A stretch of 5,100 nucleotides of DNA. Origin: Bacteroidales bacterium. Its GTDB lineage: Bacteria > Bacteroidota > Bacteroidia > Bacteroidales > UBA7960. The stretch covers positions 1 through 5,100 of the forward strand of contig SLNX01000070.1 in NCBI GenBank assembly GCA_007132825.1, read 5' to 3'. Of the stretch, positions 1 through 5,100 are shown piece by piece. Under the pieces are notes generated by a model. That model did not search any database, had not been told where the DNA came from, and saw only the letters and a list, made by a program, of their open reading frames with translations. Each line of letters opens with the position of its first letter. Within the stretch, counting starts at the first letter, position 1. Both the position numbers and the translations under genes were made by a program.

Positions 1-1
1 G

Positions 2-283
2 TGTCCCAACGACGCAGTGGAGATCAGCAGGGATGGCCAAACCATCTTCTTTTTCTGGTCACCTACTGTTGGCGGCACTTATGAAGAATTGTTGCATATT
101 CACACGGGCACCTATTTTGCCAGTCGCATGCGTGATGTACTTTTTCTTTGCCGACAATTCCATCTTATTGCACTTGTTTTCTTGGGACAGACTCACGAAA
201 TGGGTTTTTGTACGTATTTAACAAACATTCAGCAAAGCAACTATATTGGTTTGTATGACTGTTTTGTCGAAATTATTTATTAA
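2..283 (+). CDS. Partial C-terminal coding region, unknown function
   Basis: The frame is open from the left edge (second base of the window) to a TAA at 281-283, so any real start lies outside; a GTG at 17 is unlikely to be one. The first 30 or so residues (CPNDAVEI, then DGQTIFFFW and SPTVGGTY) have the alternating hydrophobic pattern and W-x-P-x-x-G-x-T-Y turn of a fibronectin- or Ig-like beta-sandwich strand pair. That is a resemblance, not a domain identification. From about residue 40 on the translation is rich in F, L, H and C and resembles no domain, and the DNA becomes AT-rich, as if a true gene end had been replaced by read-through into non-coding sequence. It could be the true end of a surface protein, a truncated gene, or chance. 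An overlapping frame at 33-221 looks like a shadow. Confidence 0.35.
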   Translation, partial: CPNDAVEISRDGQTIFFFWSPTVGGTYEELLHIHTGTYFASRMRDVLFLCRQFHLIALVFLGQTHEMGFCTYLTNIQQSNYIGLYDCFVEIIY

Positions 284-311
284 AAAACTGGGAATATGTA
301 TGTTTTTTTCA

Positions 312-319
312 TATATTTG
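312..319 (+). promoter_or_regulatory. Possible Bacteroidota -7 promoter element ahead of the TIR gene
   Basis: TATATTTG matches the Bacteroidota -7 consensus TAnnTTTG exactly and lies 43 bp before the ATG at 363, in an AT-rich gap. This would give a leader of about 35 bases. I see no convincing TTTG-type -33 box at the expected distance of about 19 bp upstream; the nearest TTTG, at 263-266, is too far away. In sequence this AT-rich an 8-mer with two free positions is weak evidence. Confidence 0.3.
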
Positions 320-362
320 AAAAAGGTTAAACAAGCATTTAATGATTTCTATTTAACTAAAC

Positions 363-1295
363 ATGACACATGATGTTTTCATAAGTTACTCATCCAAGGT
401 CAAGTCCATTGCCGACGCTGTGTGTTCGATGTTAGAAAAAGAAAAGATACGTTGCTGGATTGCCCCCCGCTATATTACACCGGGAGTTTCTTTTGCAGAG
501 GCCATTATTGATGGAATTAAAACATCAAAAGTCTTTCTGCTGATTTTTTCATCGAATTCGAACCGGTCTCAGCAAGTGTCAAAAGAGGTGGAAAGGGCAG
601 TGCATCACGGAATTTCTATTATTCCCCTGCGCTTTGAAGATGTACCCATGTCGAAGCAGCTCGTGTTTTATGTCAGCAATGTACATTGGCTTGACGCGAT
701 AACCCCACCTTTAGAGAACCACATTAATAAACTGAGCAAGGTGATTAAAATGCTGTTGTCGATGACTAAGGTGGAAGAAGAGAACATTGAGGAGATATTC
801 ATTACCGAATTCGGCACAGATAAAACAACCACCTTATCAGAAAAAGAATCAGTTTTCTCAGAACAGTCCCGCCAACCCACAACCCTCCCTTTCTTTCGTA
901 AGAAGTTTTTTATTCCGCTCATTGTCTTTGCAGGTTTCATCTTGGCGGGTATCGTTGCATGGCTGACTATATCATTGCCGCATTTTGAAGCATTTGAAGA
1001 GCCTGTGGAATTGGATCCGCATTCGTTACCCGAAACACTGCATGCCCTGGGCGAAACGGCGCCTTTACGCGAAGAAAGGCAGCCTGTTGAGCCGGTTGCA
1101 GCCAAACCTCTGGTAAGTGAACCAGATATAGCGGCAGCCCCGGATTGGCCTGGGAAAAAAACAGACACTTTCCTGAGCAGGGAGCCAACCAGATTGTTTG
1201 TAGTAGTACCACGAGCATCAAAAGTCAGATTGGTTAAGATATGTGAAAACCTTTATATGTTTATTGTTTGTAGAAATATTTTGTGCATTTATTAA
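363..1295 (+). CDS. Membrane-anchored TIR-domain protein, probably truncated C-terminally
   Basis: Residues 4-112 form a bacterial TIR domain (TIR_2 type): strand A with HDVFISYSS, a BB-loop region CWIAPRYITPG (residues 31-41), the SNSNRS segment, helix C with VSKEVERAV, and the late strand IIPLRFEDV. Glu75 sits where the catalytic glutamate of NAD-cleaving TIR proteins lies (compare WVHKE in SARM1), so NADase activity is possible but unproven. The common APRDI of this family reads APRYI here (Tyr37). A charged linker leads to one membrane segment at about 183-205, preceded by RKKFF, which implies a cytoplasmic TIR domain and a periplasmic tail. The tail is Pro/Glu/Ala-rich to about residue 270 and then loses character, ending in an AT-rich stretch of F, V, C, I and Y. 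This suggests loss of a periplasmic domain. An A7 tract at 1156-1162 is a possible frameshift site, but neither alternative frame stays open for long. The ATG at 363 gives the complete first TIR strand. The next gene starts 34 bp on. No cyclase or Thoeris partner is visible. Confidence 0.88.
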   Translation: MTHDVFISYSSKVKSIADAVCSMLEKEKIRCWIAPRYITPGVSFAEAIIDGIKTSKVFLLIFSSNSNRSQQVSKEVERAVHHGISIIPLRFEDVPMSKQLVFYVSNVHWLDAITPPLENHINKLSKVIKMLLSMTKVEEENIEEIFITEFGTDKTTTLSEKESVFSEQSRQPTTLPFFRKKFFIPLIVFAGFILAGIVAWLTISLPHFEAFEEPVELDPHSLPETLHALGETAPLREERQPVEPVAAKPLVSEPDIAAAPDWPGKKTDTFLSREPTRLFVVVPRASKVRLVKICENLYMFIVCRNILCIY

Positions 1296-1329
1296 ATGGT
1301 TTTTATTTTATTAATAAGTTTATTTAGTT

Positions 1330-1863
1330 ATGAAACTATTATATTATTTATATCCCGGATTCTATCTGATTGTTGGCCTCAATATCAGTAACTTTTACGG
1401 ACAGGACGAAAGTGTAACATTGAGTTTCACGGCGAACCACGAGTGCACCTATGTCGAATTGGACAGCATCATAATTGAGAATTTAACACAAGGAGGGTCG
1501 ACTGTATCATATTATCCTTACACTGTGATAACTTTTTTGACCACCAATATTAACAACATAGTTAATCAACAAAAGGAATTTCTTCTTTTTCAAAATTTTC
1601 CTAACCCGTTTTCAAACAAAACCAGTTTTAAGCTATTCGTTCCCGTAGCGGATTTAGTTGAGTTTACGGTATATGACTTACTAGGGAGAAGTCTAACCAA
1701 ATATCAAAAAAGCCTGAATCCTGGAAAGCACAAGTTTAACTTTTATTCCTGTAATAAAAACATTTACATATTGGTTGCGAAATCAAACAGGGAGAGCCAA
1801 TCACTAATCATTGTGCAGAGGGAATCCGCTAATCGAAACTATCCCGAAATTAAATTACACTAG
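1330..1863 (+). CDS. Exported protein, truncated paralogue of the N-terminal module of the downstream surface protein
   Basis: Residues 1-24 look like a signal peptide (MKLLYYLY, a hydrophobic core, likely cut after FYG before QDES). Residues 29-57 match residues 25-53 of the 826-residue neighbour closely; both contain LSF, LDSI and IENLTQG. Residues 84-163 match its T9SS type A-like segment: FPNPF at 90-94, FTVYDLLGR at 112-120, then a LNPGKHKF hairpin and a YILVA strand. The protein stops soon after this module, while the neighbour continues for more than 600 residues. The part of the module containing GDELRF and SDVITDSP in the neighbour is absent, and no remnant is visible in the 50 bp before the next gene. 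Codon use is more AT-rich than in the neighbour, suggesting older divergence or relaxed constraint. The frame is intact, so it may still be made as a small exported protein; a decaying duplicate is equally possible. The module resembles a sorting domain, but it is not evidence of T9SS export on its own. Confidence 0.75.
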   Translation: MKLLYYLYPGFYLIVGLNISNFYGQDESVTLSFTANHECTYVELDSIIIENLTQGGSTVSYYPYTVITFLTTNINNIVNQQKEFLLFQNFPNPFSNKTSFKLFVPVADLVEFTVYDLLGRSLTKYQKSLNPGKHKFNFYSCNKNIYILVAKSNRESQSLIIVQRESANRNYPEIKLH

Positions 1864-1913
1864 AATAAAATCAGGAAACAAACTATATTTTACTTACACA
1901 AAAACAACGTATC

Positions 1914-4394
1914 ATGAAAAAATTTAGCTTCTTGCTGTTTTTTATAATGGCAATCAAAACCGTACATGCTGATCCGGGTGCAATAGCACTGAGTTTTTCA
2001 GCAGAACATGATGGAACACCTGTGGCGCTGGACAGCATTTTTATCGAAAATCTCACCCAGGGGGCTTCAATGATGATTTATGATGATCACGTAATCCTGA
2101 CTTCCGGAACCACCGGATTTACCGGAGAAAGCCCCCCTGATCTTTTTTCCTTGCATGTTTATCCTAATCCGTTCATGGGAAAAACAACCTTTGAGGTATT
2201 CACTCCCGGAAGGGATTATTTCAATCTGGAAGTTTTTGATTTAACAGGCAGGAGATTAGCAAGTCATGAAATCACCCTTGAGCAGGGTCATCACCAGTTT
2301 ACTTTTTTTGCAGGCGAACAGCAGAGCTATGTTCTGGCTGTTGGATCCGGCAAGTTTAACCAAAAACGGGTGATGATACAAACCGGCAGGGGAAGCAGCT
2401 CTTTTTCGAGGATAAGCTATGATGGATCTTTTGCTAAACCCAAAACCGAATATGCAGGATCTGAGGTTGATTTTCCTTATCAGCACGGTGATGAGCTGCG
2501 GTTTACAGGTTATGTAACCAGTAATTATGGAAACAAAGGATCTGATGTGATTACAGATTCCCCGGTATCTGACGCTGAATATCTCTTTGATGTCATTTTT
2601 CCGCTGCACACGTTAAGCCTCAGCGCAGAACCAATGACAGCCGGGACGGTTCATGGGTGTGGGGAATACGAGCAAAACCAGGATTGTATCATTGAAGCCG
2701 TTGCAAACGAGGGTTTTGAATTTGTTGGCTGGGCAGGGCATACGGACTACCTCGATGACCCGGATGCTTCATCTTCGACGCTTACCATGCCGGGATATGA
2801 TCTTTCCATTACGGCAGTTTTTGAACAAAAAGCCTTTTGGTATGGTGATGGTGTTACAGATATCGACGGTAACGAATATGTCACAGTAATTATCGGCACC
2901 CAGGAGTGGATGGCTGAAAATCTGCGCGTAACAAAGTACAGTAACGGCGATGTGATTCCGGCCGACCTGTCTGACGCTGACTGGTATCACACAACCAGTG
3001 GTGCTTATGCTGTCTTCCCCCATGAGATGGTAGACGGCATAAACTCTCATGAGGAGATGGTTGCAGCGTATGGGAAATTATATAATTGGTTTGCCGTTGA
3101 TGACACAAGGGGTTTATGCCCTCCGGGCTGGAAAGTACCCAATAATGATGACTGGGATCAGTTGAAAAATTTTATCATTGGGATGGGACATCCCAACCAG
3201 GATAATAACCCGGCCGGCGCGGGTAACGCGATGAAATCCTGCCGCCAGGTAGATTCACCCCTGGGCGGAGATTGCAACACCACAGAACATCCGCGCTGGA
3301 ATCCGGATGATTCGCATTACGGGTTTGATAAGTTTGGTTTTTCAGCCCTGCCAGCCGGCCGGCGCATCTTCGCACCCACCAACTACAGCGGGATGGCTAC
3401 CCATAGCAACTTTCAGTCTGCCACTGAATGGGACGAATTACACAACTACTCCTGCGCGCTTTGGGTGGGCATGGGGTCCGCTTGGGAAAATTACCATTTC
3501 AAGCAAGTTGGAAATTCCGTGCGCTGTGTACGTGAAGCGTTTACCACCACCTGGGACACCTCTCTTGGAGTGGGCAATACCGTCACACTCGGCCTTGCCG
3601 GGGATGTAGATGCCACCATCCTTTGGGGAGATGGAAATATATCAAAAGTTACCACTGCCGGGCCACACACCCATGATTATGGTAAAGATGGAATATATAC
3701 AGTATATGTAACAGGTAATGTGACTGAATATGATGGCTGGGGCATCCCGGACCGGACAAAACTCATAAGTATCGACAGCTGGGGAAACCTGGGGTTCACA
3801 AGCATGTCAGACGCTTTCCCACAGACATACAACCTGCTTTCCGTCCCAAACAACACAAAGGGCCTGGAATACGTCACCAATATGAGTGGCATGTTCTATT
3901 ATTCTTCCATGAATTCTGACCTCAGCGGATGGGATATGTCAGGTGTAACCAATATGATTTGCATGTTCCAGTATTCATCCTTCAACCAGGACATTGGGAA
4001 CTGGGATGTCTCAAATGTCACCAGTATGATGAGCATGTTTTCATTTTCTCCTTTTAATCAGGATATCAGTGGCTGGGATTTGTCGAATGTGGAAAACACA
4101 CAGGGAATGTTCTGGGGAAACAGCGATTTCAACCAGGACATCGGTGACTGGGATGTATCGAATATTAGTAATATGAGATGGATGTTTGAGGATGCTGCGA
4201 ATTTCAACCAGGACATTGGAGGCTGGGACGTATCAAATGTTATTATGATGGCGAGTATGTTCCAGAATGCTTCGTCCTTTAACCAGGATCTTTCGGGATG
4301 GTGTGTTGAGCTTATTCCAAATGAGCCCCCGAATTTTGATACTGGTGCAGATAGCTGGGTTTTGCCTCGGCCGGTTTGGGGGACTTGCCCTTAA
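1914..4394 (+). CDS. Multidomain surface protein: T9SS-like module, InlB-type repeat, FISUMP domain, PKD-like region, BspA/DUF285 repeats
   Basis: An N-terminal signal peptide (MKKFSFLLFF, cut after VHA at 19) is followed by five regions. Residues 20-227 form an N-terminal module containing LSFSA, LDSIFIENLTQG, and a T9SS type A-like stretch at 78-156 (HVYPNPF, LEVFDLTGRRL), then GDELRFTGY. Residues 231-304 form a divergent InlB B-repeat (LSLSAEP, GTVHGCGEY, FEFVGWAG, LTMPGYDLSITAVFE). Residues 311-540 form a FISUMP domain: VTDIDGNEYVTVIIGTQEWM, AENLRVTKY, YGKLYNWFAV, LCPPGWKVP, FGFSALPAGRR and the closing NSVRCVRE. Residues 541-650 include a PKD-like segment (ATILWGDGN, HDYGKDGIYTVYVTG). Residues 654-800 are six DUF285 repeats, and the protein ends VWGTCP. 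The role is probably cell-surface display, adhesion or glycan contact; the ligand is unknown. The C-terminus carries no recognisable T9SS signal, which is odd because the sorting-like module is N-terminal. The ATG follows an A-rich leader with TATATTTT at 1884-1891, one base off a Bacteroidota -7 element. It may be co-transcribed with the paralogue 50 bp upstream. Confidence 0.93.
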   Translation: MKKFSFLLFFIMAIKTVHADPGAIALSFSAEHDGTPVALDSIFIENLTQGASMMIYDDHVILTSGTTGFTGESPPDLFSLHVYPNPFMGKTTFEVFTPGRDYFNLEVFDLTGRRLASHEITLEQGHHQFTFFAGEQQSYVLAVGSGKFNQKRVMIQTGRGSSSFSRISYDGSFAKPKTEYAGSEVDFPYQHGDELRFTGYVTSNYGNKGSDVITDSPVSDAEYLFDVIFPLHTLSLSAEPMTAGTVHGCGEYEQNQDCIIEAVANEGFEFVGWAGHTDYLDDPDASSSTLTMPGYDLSITAVFEQKAFWYGDGVTDIDGNEYVTVIIGTQEWMAENLRVTKYSNGDVIPADLSDADWYHTTSGAYAVFPHEMVDGINSHEEMVAAYGKLYNWFAVDDTRGLCPPGWKVPNNDDWDQLKNFIIGMGHPNQDNNPAGAGNAMKSCRQVDSPLGGDCNTTEHPRWNPDDSHYGFDKFGFSALPAGRRIFAPTNYSGMATHSNFQSATEWDELHNYSCALWVGMGSAWENYHFKQVGNSVRCVREAFTTTWDTSLGVGNTVTLGLAGDVDATILWGDGNISKVTTAGPHTHDYGKDGIYTVYVTGNVTEYDGWGIPDRTKLISIDSWGNLGFTSMSDAFPQTYNLLSVPNNTKGLEYVTNMSGMFYYSSMNSDLSGWDMSGVTNMICMFQYSSFNQDIGNWDVSNVTSMMSMFSFSPFNQDISGWDLSNVENTQGMFWGNSDFNQDIGDWDVSNISNMRWMFEDAANFNQDIGGWDVSNVIMMASMFQNASSFNQDLSGWCVELIPNEPPNFDTGADSWVLPRPVWGTCP
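3873..4313 (+). repeat. Six tandem BspA/DUF285 repeats within the surface protein gene
   Basis: Six units of 72, 72, 72, 75, 75 and 75 bp encode 24-25 residues each (residues 654-677, 678-701, 702-725, 726-750, 751-775, 776-800). The consensus is V-T-N-M-x-x-M-F, then FNQDI-x-x-WDVSN. Units 1-3 lack the extra residue before FNQD that units 4-6 have. The first unit (MNSDLSGWDMSG) and the last (FNQDLSGWCVEL) diverge most, as usual for edge units. A 17-base stretch is identical in units 2 (3981-3997) and 5 (4203-4219), and the matching stretch in unit 4 (from 4128) differs by one base. Such repeats form a leucine-rich-repeat-like solenoid in related surface proteins. Confidence 0.9.
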
Positions 4395-4441
4395 TACAAC
4401 AACCGGGGGAAAGTTTCTAATGTGTTTTTGCTTATGGGAAA

Positions 4442-4463
4442 GCATTGTGCCTGCAAACAATGC
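4442..4463 (+). terminator. Possible weak terminator hairpin after the surface protein gene
   Basis: GCATTGT at 4442-4448 and ACAATGC at 4457-4463 form a perfect 7-bp stem with an 8-base loop, 47 bp after the stop codon. Only a short mixed CATTTAT follows instead of a clear T-run, so terminator function is a guess based mainly on position. Confidence 0.25.
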
Positions 4464-4567
4464 CATTTATACCGAAACAAATAAAAGCTGGAAAGATATT
4501 TTAATTTTTATTTGGACAAATCGCGCATATTTTGCATATTGCATAATTGGCTTATATGTTATCAATT

Positions 4568-4586
4568 GACAGATGTTAAATCTGTC
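4568..4586. repeat. Short perfect hairpin GACAGAT / ATCTGTC
   Basis: A 7-bp perfect stem (4568-4574 with 4580-4586) closes a 5-base loop GTTAA. It is followed by TTGGGCC, not a T-tract, so it is not a convincing terminator. It could be a protein-binding dyad or chance. It is the tightest hairpin in the region between the surface protein gene and the FISUMP remnant. Confidence 0.35.
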
Positions 4587-4682
4587 TTGGGCCGGTTTAA
4601 TCTGCCTGTTATCCACTTTACTTCTATTTACTTCATTTTCCTGGTTGCGTTTGCGGTTGTTTTAATATCCGGGTTTGAGTAG

Positions 4683-4850
4683 TCTGTAACACACTGTATC
4701 AAATTTCTGCTGCACGAAAAACATTGGGAGGATTCGCTATTCGTCAAAAATCAAATATTGTATAGCAGAAACAACGGGCGTGTGACAACCAGTTACGGTA
4801 GCAAAAACTCTGGACAAAGTATCCGTTGCATCAGAGAAATCCTGCCATGA
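4683..4850 (+). pseudogene. 3' remnant of a FISUMP-domain gene
   Basis: Between an in-frame TAG at 4680-4682 and a TGA at 4848-4850 the frame is open, but it has no plausible start. It ends in a recognisable FISUMP C-terminus: ILYSRNNGRV followed by TTSYGSKNSGQSIRCIREILP (4755-4847). The family's closing pattern is an aromatic/NNGRV stretch followed by a G-x-S-V/I-R-C-V/I-R-E/D motif. The intact protein in this window ends its own FISUMP domain with KQVGNSVRCVRE, against KNSGQSIRCIRE here. The recognisable part starts near Trp 4725; before that (SVTHCIKFLLHEKH) the match is unclear. Signature elements from the front of the domain (MAENLR, GALYNWYAV, CPxGWHVP) are not found in the upstream 288 bp, so more than half of the domain and everything before it are gone. 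It is best read as the leftover end of a deleted or recombined surface-protein gene. It could also be a donor segment for recombination, but nothing here shows that. Confidence 0.68.
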
Positions 4851-4866
4851 TGTCCGTTGTGTCAGA
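4820..4866 (+). repeat. Imperfect direct repeat encoding the RCIR/RCVR terminal motif twice
   Basis: The 16 bases at 4820-4835 and those at 4851-4866, offset by 31 bp, agree at 13 positions. Read in its own frame (4849 onward) the second copy gives DVRCVRII, another version of the FISUMP closing motif SVRCVR, but one frame off from the first. The differences are mostly silent or conservative, as expected for two diverged coding ends. This suggests that the ends of two FISUMP genes, or a small duplication, lie side by side. The match is short and chance is possible. Confidence 0.4.
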
Positions 4867-5026
4867 ATCATTATGCACACTAAAGATACATGGTGTCATA
4901 AAGGATCATTATCCAAGGCCAATCAGTTAACCGGCATCCATGATAACCAGTCGACAAATTATTGAAACTCCCCTGTTTTCCGGATTGATTTTTTGGCAAA
5001 AACGTAATTGACACATAGTCATATTG
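4851..5026. other. Intergenic stretch without a supported gene
   Basis: Apart from the RCVR echo at its left end and one arm of the inverted repeat (4974-4985), I see nothing assignable. If the minus-strand frame at the right edge is real, this is the convergent gap between it and the FISUMP remnant. Confidence 0.5.
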
Positions 5027-5071
5027 TTATTTAATTGCTTTTTTAAAAATGGGTGTCCCATCCGGAAAACA
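4974..5071. repeat. 12-bp perfect inverted repeat flanking a 74-bp spacer
   Basis: TGTTTTCCGGAT at 4974-4985 is the exact reverse complement of ATCCGGAAAACA at 5060-5071; the next base on both sides breaks the match. The enclosed 74 bp are AT-rich and contain no gene. A small palindrome ATGGG-TGT-CCCAT (5049-5061) overlaps the right arm. The spacer is too long for a simple terminator. A mobile-element end, a small non-autonomous element or an inverted partial duplication are possible, but I see no target-site duplication. Confidence 0.45.
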
Positions 5072-5100
5072 CTTGACTTTCGCACGCATTGGACAGCCCA
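5027..5100 (-). CDS. Possible C-terminal end of a minus-strand gene, unknown function
   Basis: Reading leftwards from the right edge, a frame runs without stops to a TAA at 5029-5027 and encodes 23 complete codons, including PMRAKVKCFPDGTPIFKKAIK near its end. The mix of charged and hydrophobic residues and the terminal Lys-rich tail look protein-like. The segment is short, and the other minus frames and the plus strand (ATG at 5049, MGVPSGKHL) also translate to plausible peptides, so coding status and strand are uncertain. The family is not recognised. The right arm of the inverted repeat falls inside it, over codons for CFPD. Confidence 0.3.
   Translation of the reverse strand, partial: GCPMRAKVKCFPDGTPIFKKAIK

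Larger units (their letters stand above)
4395..4682. other. Intergenic stretch without a supported gene
   Basis: No reading frame here gives a recognisable or well-composed protein on either strand. Frames that cross the region are continuations of shadow frames from the surface-protein gene. It contains two short hairpins (listed separately) and an AT-rich patch at 4525-4547 with GCATATT twice and GCATAAT once, close together. The patch has no assigned role and may be compositional. Confidence 0.6.

Noticed and set aside
668..1168. Minus-strand frame of 166 codons opposite the TIR gene
   Set aside because: It lies fully inside a strongly supported TIR/membrane coding region and its translation is Ser/Gly-rich low-complexity sequence without a recognisable domain: a shadow.
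1267..1281. Bacteroidota-type promoter (TTTG with TAnnTTTG) ahead of the 177-residue protein gene
   Set aside because: TATTTTG is one base short of the -7 consensus and the TTTG box lies only a few bases before it, so the spacing is wrong.
363..1295. TIR protein as part of a Thoeris, CBASS or Pycsar defence system
   Set aside because: No ThsA-like, nucleotidyltransferase or cyclase gene is present in the window. A TIR domain with a membrane helix alone does not define any of these systems.
2256..2609. Minus-strand frame of 117 codons opposite the surface protein gene
   Set aside because: It overlaps the well-supported N-terminal module; its composition (many basic residues and Cys) and lack of any motif mark it as a shadow.
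4511..4534. Promoter-like TTTG and TATTTTG pair in the downstream gap
   Set aside because: The -7 match is one base short, the spacing is too small, and no gene follows that it could serve.
4525..4547. Repeated GCATATT / GCATAAT as a CRISPR-like or iteron array
   Set aside because: There are only three very short AT-rich copies without regular spacers; this is likely compositional.
4267..4569. Plus-strand frame of 100 codons overlapping the 3' end of the surface protein gene
   Set aside because: Its first 128 bases overlap the DUF285 repeats and gene end in another frame, and the rest translates AT-rich sequence without any domain.

Overview
The window looks like an accessory, partly degenerate stretch of a Bacteroidota chromosome (Bacteroidales-like is my guess). 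The evidence is the protein families. There is a secreted protein combining a T9SS type A-like module, an InlB-type repeat, a FISUMP domain (Fibrobacter succinogenes major paralogous domain) and BspA/DUF285 repeats. The starts are A-rich, lack a clear Shine-Dalgarno sequence, and sit after AT-rich leaders. No rRNA, tRNA, CRISPR array or transposase was found.

Layout: positions 2-283 hold a reading frame that enters from the left edge. Its first part resembles a beta-sandwich fragment and the rest is uninformative. An AT-rich gap with one possible Bacteroidota -7 element leads into a TIR-domain protein with a single membrane segment (363-1295). Its periplasmic tail looks cut short. After 34 bp comes a 177-residue exported protein (1330-1863), and after a further 50 bp an 826-residue multidomain surface protein (1914-4394). 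The 177-residue protein is a shortened, diverged copy of the N-terminal module of the 826-residue protein.

From 4395 to the end there is no intact gene on the plus strand. This stretch holds two small hairpins, the decayed C-terminal end of another FISUMP gene (4683-4850), a diverged echo of that gene's terminal motif just behind it, a 12-bp inverted repeat, and a possible minus-strand gene end at the right edge.

How the parts relate: the three forward genes lie close together on one strand and could be co-transcribed, but no shared pathway can be shown. The TIR protein could be a membrane-anchored NAD-cleaving or signalling protein, because the usual glutamate position is kept. No cyclase, Thoeris or CBASS partner is visible, so calling it a defence system is not justified. 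The strongest observation is repeated gain and loss of modules from one surface-protein superfamily: one full chimera, one truncated paralogue, one 3' remnant, and possibly a truncated TIR fusion.
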